64,000 nt of DNA from Pedobacter suwonensis (GTDB taxonomy: Bacteria; Bacteroidota; Bacteroidia; Sphingobacteriales; Sphingobacteriaceae): NCBI RefSeq assembly GCF_900111825.1, contig NZ_FOJM01000009.1, forward strand, positions 1 to 64,000, written 5' to 3'. The translations under genes were made by a program, and so were the position numbers. Every line of letters starts with the position of its first letter. The stretch's first letter is position 1. Below the pieces are notes generated by a model. It was not told the origin of the DNA and ran no database searches. It saw only the letters and a list, made by a program, of their open reading frames with translations. Below, one piece after another: positions 1-7,984 of the stretch.

Positions 1-2863
1 TGCCAAAATCGGCATGGCCGCTGCCGTTGGCAAACAGGTTGGTATAATCAATCCCCTTGCGCCTGAAATAATAACCGAACTTAAAGCTGAGCGCTACCGA
101 AAGGGTAAAACCTTTACATCCAAAATCGTTTACCATGTTGCCGAAATAACGGGGCAGCGCCGGGCCGTGAAATACCAGATCGGTAAGTTTGGTACCACTG
201 ATGATACTGCTGTAGGCCTTGCTGGGCTGGCCGTTTAAAAAGCCCATCGGTTCGCCCGTGGCCCCATCAAGGCCCGCCCAGCGGTAGGAGAAAATGGAGT
301 ATACCGGCAAACCCTCTACCCCCGATACGGTAGCATTGGCCTGCAAAAAATTGCTCCCCTGTACCGAAGGCAGGTAATATCTGGCCACTTTATCTTTATA
401 CACCGAAAGGTTAAGCGTGCTGCCCCAGGTAAAGCTTCCCTGCAAAATCCGTCCGTTCAGTTGCAGGTCTAAACCATTGCCTTTAATTTCGGCAACGTTG
501 CGGAGTACGGTGGTGCCTACCCCGGTGGTATAATCGATCGGGTAAATGCCGAACAGATCTGAAGCGTGTTTTTGATAATACTCTACACTGCCCGATAGCC
601 TTGCTTTAAACATACTAAAATCAAGCCCCACATTCAGCATCCTTACCGTTTCCCACCGCAGTTCAGGGTTGGCATACTTATCAAAAATGGCATATGGCGT
701 TTGGGTATAGGGCGAATTAACCTGGTAACGGATGGTATTTACCCCGCTCATGGATGGATCGGCATTGCCGCTAAAACCCAGGGTAGATCTTAGTTTCAGC
801 TGGTCTACAAAACCCACTTTAAAAAACGGCATCTTCACCATATCCCAGCCCAGGCCTACGCTCCATAAAGGTTTCCATTTATTGTTGGTGGCCACGCCAA
901 AAAGGTTAGAGGCATCGGCCCTTGCACTTGCCGAGAGGGTGTAGGCATCTTTAAAGGTATAGGCCAGGTTTACAAACTGCGAAAAATAATTATTGGCTGT
1001 CTGGCTCAAACCGTTTCCATCTGGAATATAAGCGGCACTTCCGGTAACCGAATTGGGGAACGTGCGGGTATAATCAACCGAACCAGTGTTGAGTTTATCG
1101 GTATCTACACCGTACATCCGGCCCGATACCCCTGTTGATTGTGCCTTTCTCCATTCTACCCCAACCAAAGCATCTATCCGGTGCACAGCCCAAACCCGGT
1201 TATAATCAAGCTGTGCCCGGTACTGTTCAGATCGCAGCCTGCCCTCGTTCCTATCCAGAATGGCACCTATCGGAATAGGGTAAGTGACGGCCCCGCCCGT
1301 GCCCACCTGCGCATAACTGTTAATCAGGTTGCGGGTATAATAACTCCCCAAGCCCTGTAAAACCTCCCTGTTGGTACGCTGCTCTTCTATATTGTATTTA
1401 AGCGATAGCTTAAAGCCCAGTGGCAATTTATAACCGAGGTCGAAACCGGCCATCAGGTCGGTCAACCGGGTTACATTATCGGTGTACTGATCATCCAGCA
1501 GCGGGTAATAAGACCAATCTAACAGCTGCGCTACCGCTGGCGAAGCCAGATAAGCCGCCCTGTAGTTCTTGGTAATGGGCAAAGGGGTTCCATCGGCATC
1601 GGCAAAGGCCGCATAGGGGTAAAGTGAAGTGGTACTGGTTATGCCGCCAATGCCCGGCCGACCGGCTGTAACTTTACCGCCTGTATAACTGAATACGGTA
1701 TTTAAATTCAGGTAACGCAGCAGCGTAAAATTATTGCTCAGCCTCAGGTTCTGCCTCGCGTTCAAACCATCCAGGTTATCTACATTGTGGTTGTAACCTG
1801 AAGAAATGAGCCAGGCATGTTTTTCGCTCCCGCCCGATAGCGAAAGTGCATATTGCTGGTTTACCCCGGTTTTGTATACATAACTTTCAAAATCATCATA
1901 CACATCATGTGCGGCAAAACCTGCCTTGGCTTGTTCCAAATCAGCAGTTGAAAGTTTGCCCGCAGCATTCAAAATCAGCAGTTCTACAAAAGGTGTTAAA
2001 GCAGGTTTCTGACTGGAATTGATCTGGCTGGTATAATAACCCTTGCCAAATAAAAACTGCTCCACATCAAGCGCATCGGCTGATGAGATGCGCTGCTCGT
2101 AACGCAGGTTAGGCTTTTGTGCAAAACCGATGCTGCCTGAAAAATTTACCGCCAGGGGCGTATTCTTTTTCCCTCTTTTGGTAGTGATGACGATCACCCC
2201 GTTCCCTGCCCGGGTACCCCAGATAGAGGCTGCCGCGGCATCTTTTAAAACGGTGATGCTTTCTACATCTTCGGGATTGATATTGGCCAGGTCGCCTGCA
2301 TAAGGAAAATCATCCACCACAACCAGCGGATCGCGTGGCCCGCGGATGGTACTGGTACCCCGGATAGAAAATTTGCCCGAGGCCGAGGTAGTCCTATCGA
2401 AGGTGAGCCCGTTACCAATGGCCTCTAACCTATCGAGTATGTTTTTGCCCACCTGCTGGTCTAACCTGGCCTTATCCAGTTTGTCAAAAGATCCGGTGGC
2501 CCGCGTTCTATCCAGCAGCTGATAACCGGTGCTTACGGTAACCTCGTTCAGCTGGTTATCGGCAGGCTGTAAACTCACTACAAATGCCCGGGTTAATGGG
2601 ACCGTTACGGTAACGGCATAAGTTTTAAAACCCACCGCGGTGGCCACAAAACGGTAAGTACCGGCAGGCAGCCTGAGTAAAAACATCCCTTTTGCATCAG
2701 TGTGGGTTTTAAATGCCAGCCCACCGGCCCCTGTCAGTTCGATGTTCGATGGAAGGGCCGTACTATCTGCGGCACTCAAAATTTTGCCGCTAAAGCTTTC
2801 CTGCCCAAAAGCAATTAGCGGGCAAAGGCCGATCAATAAGATTAGTATATGTATATTCTTCAT
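1..2863 (-). CDS. SusC/RagA-type TonB-linked outer membrane receptor (3' part outside window)
   Basis: Outer membrane TonB-dependent transporter of the SusC class, expected to import glycans or peptides with a SusD-like lipoprotein. The frame is open from an ATG at 2863 through the window edge, about 954 residues; the family is usually 1000-1100, so only the last strands of the barrel are missing. A signal peptide (MKNIHILILLIGLCPLIAFG) is followed by a carboxypeptidase-regulatory-like beta domain (about residues 22-110) and a plug domain with the family motif KDAAAASIWGTRAGNGVIVI near residue 205, then the barrel. The start ATG overlaps the stop of the upstream TlpA-like gene (ATGA), which argues for translational coupling and fixes the start. 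The substrate is not visible from the sequence; a SusD partner would lie beyond the window. Confidence 0.93.
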   Translation of the reverse strand, partial: MKNIHILILLIGLCPLIAFGQESFSGKILSAADSTALPSNIELTGAGGLAFKTHTDAKGMFLLRLPAGTYRFVATAVGFKTYAVTVTVPLTRAFVVSLQPADNQLNEVTVSTGYQLLDRTRATGSFDKLDKARLDQQVGKNILDRLEAIGNGLTFDRTTSASGKFSIRGTSTIRGPRDPLVVVDDFPYAGDLANINPEDVESITVLKDAAAASIWGTRAGNGVIVITTKRGKKNTPLAVNFSGSIGFAQKPNLRYEQRISSADALDVEQFLFGKGYYTSQINSSQKPALTPFVELLILNAAGKLSTADLEQAKAGFAAHDVYDDFESYVYKTGVNQQYALSLSGGSEKHAWLISSGYNHNVDNLDGLNARQNLRLSNNFTLLRYLNLNTVFSYTGGKVTAGRPGIGGITSTTSLYPYAAFADADGTPLPITKNYRAAYLASPAVAQLLDWSYYPLLDDQYTDNVTRLTDLMAGFDLGYKLPLGFKLSLKYNIEEQRTNREVLQGLGSYYTRNLINSYAQVGTGGAVTYPIPIGAILDRNEGRLRSEQYRAQLDYNRVWAVHRIDALVGVEWRKAQSTGVSGRMYGVDTDKLNTGSVDYTRTFPNSVTGSAAYIPDGNGLSQTANNYFSQFVNLAYTFKDAYTLSASARADASNLFGVATNNKWKPLWSVGLGWDMVKMPFFKVGFVDQLKLRSTLGFSGNADPSMSGVNTIRYQVNSPYTQTPYAIFDKYANPELRWETVRMLNVGLDFSMFKARLSGSVEYYQKHASDLFGIYPIDYTTGVGTTVLRNVAEIKGNGLDLQLNGRILQGSFTWGSTLNLSVYKDKVARYYLPSVQGSNFLQANATVSGVEGLPVYSIFSYRWAGLDGATGEPMGFLNGQPSKAYSSIISGTKLTDLVFHGPALPRYFGNMVNDFGCKGFTLSVALSFKFGYYFRRKGIDYTNLFANGSGHADFG

Positions 2864-4230
2864 TTTAGTTGTTTTGTGGTTTGGTCTGGCTGGTCACTGA
2901 TCAGCATCATGGTTATTTTTTGCTTCGCCGGCCGCAGGCGCAGGCCATGTTGTAAAAGCCCTGCATTTACTTCCTGCAGGTTGCCTGTTAAAGGCAAACT
3001 GACGGACAGGCGTTGGCTGATCCCCGTTTTGTTGATCACGGGCAGCCTGTTCCAGGCCAGGTTTTCTAAATGATCTACAAGTGCCTCAACCGGAACATTT
3101 TTTAAGTTCAAAGCCCCTTGCCGGCCAGCGGCCTGATCTAAAATTCTGCCACCACCGTTGTTTAAAGCAGTACGTAAGGTACCGTAACGCTCCAATACCA
3201 GGCAATCGGTTTTTTCGGTTTTAAAAGTGGCTTTATATGGCGAATAGGTATTCAGGTCGGCCAGCATCATGGGGTATAATTTCCCCGATAAACGCTCAGG
3301 CACTACAAATTCATAATTGTAGATGTCGTGTAGAAAACCTGCTGAATCGGCACCTGTATACCGGAGCTGTTGATCAGAAAAGCGCTCACCTGCTGCGCGT
3401 TGCAACACCCTGCCAATGGTACTGTACAGGCTAAAAAAACTGGTATTGGTAAATGCCCGCCCTACCAACAGGCCCGATTTGGCTTTCCTGAACTGCGTAC
3501 CACTGGCCAGGCCAGATACCCGCCCTTTGGTTAACAGGCTGTACTTTTGCAAAGCCCCGGCAGGGAAATCGGCCGAGCTGAACAGCGGCAAAGCCGGATC
3601 GATGTTCTTTTTATTAACAAAGCTATTCCCCTCTCCCGCCATGGCCTGTAACAGCTTTTCTTCTTCCAGTTCTTCCTCACCTGTTATGGCCAGTACTTTA
3701 CCGCCTTTGCCGATCCATACATAATGGGGTATGGTGCGGTGCGGAAAAGTATTGTTCAGCAGGGTATCGGCCACAATAGCGGTAAAGGCTTCGCTATGTT
3801 CGCTTTTTCTTTTTTGCAGAAACGCAGTTGCTCTGGCTAGCGGTTCGTTATTCACCAGAATGATCTGCAGGTTGTTCCGGTATTTTTGTTGCAGCACCTG
3901 CATTTTAGGGAAGCCGGTGATGCAGGGCACACAATAGGTGGCCCAAAAATCGAGCAAGATCAGTTTGCCGCGGTAGCGGTTTAAGGTTACTGATGTATTT
4001 TTGCCTTCGTAGGGCGTGCCGCCCGAAAAAACAGAATGGGTGCTTTGCCAAATGGCTTCAGGAACGGCCCCGCCAACGGCAATCCCGCTGGCTGGCCTGG
4101 CTCCCTGTGCTGCAGCCCTATTTGCGGTCAGGGCCAGAACCAGCATAAAAACGATACATATTTTTAAAATGCTATGGTAAAGATGAAGGCATAGCCTGCC
4201 CCTTGAGATAGCCATTATAGATGGGTTCAT
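2860..4230 (-). CDS. TlpA-like thioredoxin-fold protein with C-terminal DUF3738-like domain
   Basis: Exported redox-type protein of 456 residues. An N-terminal hydrophobic segment (about residues 18-40) is followed by a thioredoxin fold whose active site reads FWATYCVPC (CxxC = CVPC) near residue 100, as in TlpA/ResA reductases of the envelope. The middle is unassigned. The last 90 residues (NVPVEALVDHLENL ... LQHGLRLRPAKQKITMML) resemble the end of DUF3738/TIGR03435 proteins, a family common next to TonB receptors in Bacteroidota. It is first in a two-gene operon with the SusC gene, the stop overlapping the receptor ATG. The likely site of action is the periplasm. Whether it reduces disulfides in the receptor or its ligand is inference. 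Several ATGs exist near the start; the longest form is given, and M8 or the Met before VLALTANRAAAQ are alternatives. Confidence 0.8.
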   Translation of the reverse strand: MNPSIMAISRGRLCLHLYHSILKICIVFMLVLALTANRAAAQGARPASGIAVGGAVPEAIWQSTHSVFSGGTPYEGKNTSVTLNRYRGKLILLDFWATYCVPCITGFPKMQVLQQKYRNNLQIILVNNEPLARATAFLQKRKSEHSEAFTAIVADTLLNNTFPHRTIPHYVWIGKGGKVLAITGEEELEEEKLLQAMAGEGNSFVNKKNIDPALPLFSSADFPAGALQKYSLLTKGRVSGLASGTQFRKAKSGLLVGRAFTNTSFFSLYSTIGRVLQRAAGERFSDQQLRYTGADSAGFLHDIYNYEFVVPERLSGKLYPMMLADLNTYSPYKATFKTEKTDCLVLERYGTLRTALNNGGGRILDQAAGRQGALNLKNVPVEALVDHLENLAWNRLPVINKTGISQRLSVSLPLTGNLQEVNAGLLQHGLRLRPAKQKITMMLISDQPDQTTKQLK

Positions 4231-4316
4231 AAGTTTTGGTTATTTGATCAGAAAAACATGAACCTGTCTCAAAATAACAGATTCAGAAATAGCAAAAGAA
4301 TTAAATTTGGCGATGT

Positions 4317-4413
4317 CGTCATGCTCAGCTTGACTGGGCATCTTAATGCTTTGGCAGGGAATATTTAGTTGCCTTTCTACAGCATTAAGATCCCCGTTTT
4401 CACGGGAATGACG
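4317..4413. repeat. CGTCAT...ATGACG stem-loop repeat
   Basis: Intergenic element bounded by CGTCAT and ATGACG with an inner perfect 11-bp inverted pair, ATCTTAATGCT against AGCATTAAGAT. It belongs to the same general class as the hairpin between ftsY and rimO (54164-54231). It would form a long hairpin upstream of the TlpA-like gene. A short frame spanning it (4240-4422, minus) is most likely spurious. Confidence 0.55.
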
Positions 4414-4481
4414 CCCTTTCAAAAAATATTATGCTGCCAAAATCTCCAGAATGATTTTTGAAACATGCTCCTAAAAGCAAA

Positions 4482-4538
4482 TGCAGGGGGCCGGATTATT
4501 TTTACATCATTAAAAAACCTATTTTAAAGCCCCCTGCA
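4482..4538. repeat. 10-bp GC-rich inverted repeat in AT-rich spacer
   Basis: TGCAGGGGGC (4482-4491) is perfectly complementary to GCCCCCTGCA (4529-4538), separated by 37 AT-rich bases. It lies just downstream of the small minus-strand gene ending at 4601, so it may end or stabilise that transcript. It lacks the tight loop and U-run of a classical terminator. Confidence 0.45.
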
Positions 4539-4600
4539 CCGCCAAAACCTATACGGGGTTTTTCGGTTTTAAGGCATACAGCCGATCGAAAGGATAACAG

Positions 4601-4900
4601 CTACTGATCTTCATGGCCCACTCCTTCCTGCTCCGTTACATAATAAGACACCAAAAAATTGAGGTTACAATTAAAACCCCAGGCTTTATTTCCATAAAAA
4701 GTACAGAAACAGGTAAAATCATCAGGTACTGGCTTCCCGCCTTGTGGATGCTGCGACACCTTTTCAACCTGGCTTTTCTCCGCCACAACCTGTTGATGCC
4801 CGCCAGCACTTGCCAGCCAAATGCTCCATACGGCAAACGGGCTGTATAAAAAAGCCCAGCAAAGGAAAAAAAGCGGTAAGTAGTGGTTATTGGTGATCAT
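4601..4900 (-). CDS. small exported or membrane-anchored protein, unknown
   Basis: Unrecognised 99-residue frame. The N terminus (LPLFFLCWAFLYSPFAVWSIWLASAG) is a long hydrophobic stretch that would serve as a signal anchor. The rest is polar and carries two clustered cysteines (TCFCTFYG) and a third at CNLNF, suggesting an oxidised extracytoplasmic domain. It stands alone, on the same strand as the receptor genes 370 bases downstream, with an inverted repeat after its stop. The overlapping plus-strand frame has no comparable logic. No family assignment can be made; it may also be a chance frame. Confidence 0.4.
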   Translation of the reverse strand: MITNNHYLPLFFLCWAFLYSPFAVWSIWLASAGGHQQVVAEKSQVEKVSQHPQGGKPVPDDFTCFCTFYGNKAWGFNCNLNFLVSYYVTEQEGVGHEDQ

Positions 4901-5339
4901 GGCAAATGGTTGGTTTAGTGTAAGGAAATATGGATTGAAAGCAGAGTGCTCCCTTAAAAAAAGGGCAAAAACCAGCCCCTCTGCCCAAAAAAGGCAGATA
5001 CGGATACACCGTATTGCAAATGAGGAAAAAGTTACCTACCTTGGGAATGCGAATAACCATAGTAATGCACCCTTGCCTAAAAAGCAATAAAGGGCTGGCA
5101 CCAGGCTAAATTAACCCACCGGGAATAAGTGCGCTCTCTCACACCAACCCCCTGTTTTTATCGGGCTATTTTATACCTGTAATTCTGGCAATAGCATTAC
5201 GATGGAGAACAGATGACGTTCTTTAATAGTAGTTGTAGGGAATAATCTTTTATCACTTCCTTGAAGTGATACGAGTTGATGGCGGTTAATTTGTTCGTTT
5301 TCATAAACGGTAGTTTTATGTAAAACGATGCGGACTCAA

Positions 5340-5474
5340 AAAGCAGAAAGAACCAGACTGGTGAGAAACCAATAGGGCGAACTTTACTGCTTTCGAAACT
5401 GGTACCGCTAAGAACCACTTAGAAATTAATCCAAGCTCCCCGAAAGGCTCACGCAAAGTCCGCCCTATTGAATA
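5340..5474 (-). ncRNA. candidate structured RNA at left edge of the defence island
   Basis: On the minus strand a transcript from about 5474 would begin four bases before a long stem: CAATAGGGCGGACTTT (5470-5455) pairs with AAAGTTCGCCCTATTG (5385-5370), 15 of 16 positions complementary with one internal mismatch. The enclosed 69 bases contain a perfect 5-bp hairpin CTAAG-TGGTT-CTTAG (5422-5408). After the stem comes ACCAG-T-CTGGT followed by a pyrimidine-rich run, a possible end. A promoter sits at the right distance upstream. A 35-codon frame begins downstream at 5304 and ends at 5197, so a structured 5' leader is the alternative. I do not recognise an RNA family. Confidence 0.45.
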
Positions 5475-5480
5475 AGTATG

Positions 5481-5511
5481 CGAAGATACAAAACTCAATA
5501 GTATTGGCGAA
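5481..5511 (-). promoter_or_regulatory. Bacteroidota-type promoter for the structured RNA
   Basis: Reading on the minus strand, TTCG (5511-5508), 19 bases, then TATCTTCG (5488-5481) matches the Bacteroidota TTTG-N19-TAnnTTTG pattern with one mismatch in each element. It predicts a start close to 5474, directly before the long stem. Confidence 0.45.
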
Positions 5512-5672
5512 CTCACGGTCGGCTCATGGGGAAATTAGCGGTTTCGTTTCATGAGTGACATCGTTAAAGCCAGGTTTATACCCAACTCTATTTGTCGCTA
5601 TAAATAACTGATAACAAATATAATAATAAATATTAAACGTGGCAATAAAACCACAAAATATTTTAAATAAAA

Positions 5673-5906
5673 TTGAAAAAACATACAGATATATTTAAAA
5701 TCATTGGTTTAAATGTAAAAGCTTACAGAAAAAAGGCTGGTTTAACACAACAGGAGTTAGCAGATAAATTTTTTGGTGACCGTTCAAAAATAAGTGACAT
5801 TGAACACGGAAAGGAAGATTTTATGCTATCGACGCTATTGGATATTGCAAATGGTTTAAATGTGGATGTAAAAAGGTTTTTTGTGCCAATAAAGAAAACT
5901 GAATAA
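5673..5906 (+). CDS. XRE-family HTH regulator (controller-protein like)
   Basis: Small cytoplasmic DNA-binding protein of 77 residues. A single Cro/C1 helix-turn-helix fills it: the segment GLNVKAYRKKAGLTQQELAD supplies the first helices, and FGDRSKISDIEHGKEDFML the recognition helix and following turn. Size and architecture fit controller (C) proteins of restriction systems and Xre regulators. The start is TTG at 5673, because an in-frame stop lies only three codons upstream and no ATG is available near the N-terminal helix; initiation would be weak. It opens the AT-rich island and is followed by remnants of an older operon and then the membrane-protein/kinase operon, so it probably regulates, or once regulated, this cluster. 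Upstream DNA (5580-5670) is almost pure A+T. Confidence 0.85.
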   Translation: MKKHTDIFKIIGLNVKAYRKKAGLTQQELADKFFGDRSKISDIEHGKEDFMLSTLLDIANGLNVDVKRFFVPIKKTE

Positions 5907-6053
5907 ATCTTTATACGGCGATAGAAGCAAGAAAACAAGCGGAAAAGGAGATTAATAAAATTAACATGCTAACAACAATTTCTCCCTATGAGTAATACTA
6001 ATGATTTTCTTTGGGATGATGAGAGACAGAATGTTCGAAAGGCCTTTTCTTAA
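5903..6053 (+). pseudogene. remnants of two coupled genes after the XRE regulator
   Basis: From 5903 a frame without a start encodes a charged helical tail (AIEARKQAEKEINKIN ... SPYE) ending at 5995. Its stop is overlapped by an ATG at 5988 opening a 20-codon frame, MSNTNDFLWDDERQNVRKAF, that stops at 6053. The ATGAGTAA overlap is the style of coupled operon genes, so this looks like the end of one gene and the start of the next, left by deletions. The identity of the lost genes is not clear; a restriction-system component is a guess. Confidence 0.4.
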
Positions 6054-6104
6054 GTTTTCATATAGGTCAAATAATTAATACAAAATGATTGAACTTTAAT
6101 CTAA

Positions 6105-6716
6105 ATGAATACTGAACAAAATTCTCCAAAATATAAATATGAAATTGCAATAAAGGCAAGAAACTTTCATTATGATAATTTCAGTAAATGGTCGACGTAC
6201 TTTTATGTAGCAATTGGTGCAATTTTTATCGGCTATTGTACAGTTTCTACAGAAGGTTACAAAGATAATGATAAAGAATTTTTGAAAATTGGACTGCTCC
6301 TATTGGGATATAGCTGCAGCATATTATGGCATATGTCAAATAAAGGATATTATTTTTGGGCGCTTAATTTCATTAAAATCATAAATTATTATGAAAAAAA
6401 AATTTCCGGTGATGATAACAATGAAAGAGTATATTCAATTTTAGCGTACAAAGAACAAAATATCGATGTTTTATTTCCTAACCATGCAGCAAACTATTCA
6501 ACTTCAAAGATATCCTTAGTTTTTTCTTACATAATTTCCTTTAGTTGGGGAATACTTTTTTTTTATAAAATATTGGCGATTCTACCTACATCGAGTATTT
6601 GTATTGCAATCGGTTGTTGTATATTTCTGAACCCACTCATTATAGCAATTATTAGTATTATTGGAAAATATTGCTTGGAAAGTAAAGTACAACAGATGAG
6701 TTATATCGAAAACTAA
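6105..6716 (+). CDS. four-helix membrane protein, first gene of defence operon (RipA-like?)
   Basis: Integral inner membrane protein of 203 residues. After a polar start (KYEIAIKARNFHYDNFSKWS) two transmembrane segments follow at about residues 32-48 and 62-80, then a polar stretch, then two more at about residues 143-165 and 168-190. The pattern, a charged juxtamembrane helix with two helical hairpins, recalls RipA-like and SLATT-type small membrane proteins, but no diagnostic motif allows a firm call. It is the first gene of a plus-strand operon, 11 bases before the AbiC-like gene, in DNA of markedly high A+T. By context it may be the membrane partner or pore of the immune module. Confidence 0.7.
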   Translation: MNTEQNSPKYKYEIAIKARNFHYDNFSKWSTYFYVAIGAIFIGYCTVSTEGYKDNDKEFLKIGLLLLGYSCSILWHMSNKGYYFWALNFIKIINYYEKKISGDDNNERVYSILAYKEQNIDVLFPNHAANYSTSKISLVFSYIISFSWGILFFYKILAILPTSSICIAIGCCIFLNPLIIAIISIIGKYCLESKVQQMSYIEN

Positions 6717-6727
6717 TACCTCTCAAG

Positions 6728-7984
6728 ATGAACATTACATTTTTTTCAATAATTATAACCTTATTTATAGGAATATACCTCTGGGTTAAAAACAGTAACA
6801 AAGAAAGCATCTTAATATTTCTATTCTGCACATTTTGTACGATCCTATCAATAAGCTTTTATGAGGTGATAGCTAAAAAATATGAAATTTTTAATGGCAT
6901 CGGAGAGTTAGATATGAACGCAACAGGCCAAGTTGGGGACTTTATAGGCGGTATAGTTGGGACTTTAGTTGCCACCTTTAGTATTATACTCTTATATAAA
7001 ACACTGACGGCTCAACGTGAAAGCTCTAATAGTCAGGCAAGTGAATTTGCCAAAAGTCAAAATGAAAGTAGATTTTTCGAATTGTTAAGAATTCACAGAG
7101 ATAATGTTAGTGAAATAGAATTCGAGTATACTGAAAAGATCAAAAATAAAAACAAAATAGCTAAATCAAGGCACTTTTTTGTAGTCGCTCATAAACAATT
7201 AGAATTCGCCTTTTTGGAATTTGACGCTTACTTAAATTACCATAATTTATCTTCTGATGATATATACGAGGACAGTTACTTAAATAAAATAAAGGGAAAC
7301 AAAACTATAATTAAGCGAAATTTAAATGACTATCAACTGTTGGCTAAAATAGATATATGTTATTTGATATTATTTTTCGGCGTTGGGAAAAATGGAAAGG
7401 AAGAAATATTTCAAATATTGCAAGGAAAATATAAGACTTTATTTGTGAACAACATCCTTGATTTTTATAGAATGAAGCCTTCAGGTTCTTCGAAACATTA
7501 TAAAACATGGAAAACTCTAATTCAAGATAATGAGTTCTTTAATAATTATGAAGCTATTTTACAAGAAAGGGAAGATTGTGACAACGATGAAATCCCTAGT
7601 AACAGCTTATCATATGGGCATGACAATCGAACGGCCTACTATCCTAACAATTATGTGAAGTATTATGGTGGCCATCGTTTTAGATTAGGACATTATTACC
7701 GTCACTTATACCAGCTTGTTTGTTTCTTGCACTATAATACTGAACTTTCGACAGATGAAAAGAAGAACTATACACGCATAGTAAGAGGTCAGCTTTCAGA
7801 CTACGAGCAAATCTTATTTTTTTATAACAGTATATCTCAGTTAGGTAGAGTGTGGGAGCTGTCCGATAATAAAAATGAGGCTATCAACGAAAACGATCAA
7901 TTAATATCTAGGTACAATCTCGTAAAAAACATATCTAAGAGACCTTTGGTAAACAATATACAAACCCAATCATTCTATCCATGA
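6728..7984 (+). CDS. AbiC-like phage abortive-infection membrane protein (copy 1)
   Basis: 418-residue membrane protein resembling the putative AbiC family (PF16872). Two hydrophobic segments occupy residues 3-48 and a third follows the family-like GDFIGGIVGTLVATFSIILL near residue 78. A cytoplasmic helical region then carries FFELLRIHRDNV and, near residue 320, GHYYRHLYQLVCFLHYN, followed by EQILFFYNS. The same landmarks recur in the gene at 15473-16498. Family members are proposed to block phage by causing host arrest or death; the mechanism is unknown. Its stop overlaps the start of the kinase fusion gene (ATGA at 7981-7984), so the two are translationally coupled and probably made in fixed proportion. 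Confidence 0.8.
   Translation: MNITFFSIIITLFIGIYLWVKNSNKESILIFLFCTFCTILSISFYEVIAKKYEIFNGIGELDMNATGQVGDFIGGIVGTLVATFSIILLYKTLTAQRESSNSQASEFAKSQNESRFFELLRIHRDNVSEIEFEYTEKIKNKNKIAKSRHFFVVAHKQLEFAFLEFDAYLNYHNLSSDDIYEDSYLNKIKGNKTIIKRNLNDYQLLAKIDICYLILFFGVGKNGKEEIFQILQGKYKTLFVNNILDFYRMKPSGSSKHYKTWKTLIQDNEFFNNYEAILQEREDCDNDEIPSNSLSYGHDNRTAYYPNNYVKYYGGHRFRLGHYYRHLYQLVCFLHYNTELSTDEKKNYTRIVRGQLSDYEQILFFYNSISQLGRVWELSDNKNEAINENDQLISRYNLVKNISKRPLVNNIQTQSFYP

Noticed and set aside
4240..4422. 60-codon minus-strand frame
   Set aside because: It runs through a palindromic CGTCAT...ATGACG repeat and has no protein-like pattern.
5197..5304. 35-codon minus-strand frame starting MKTNKLTAINS
   Set aside because: No family or signal recognised; kept only as an alternative explanation for the structured upstream RNA.
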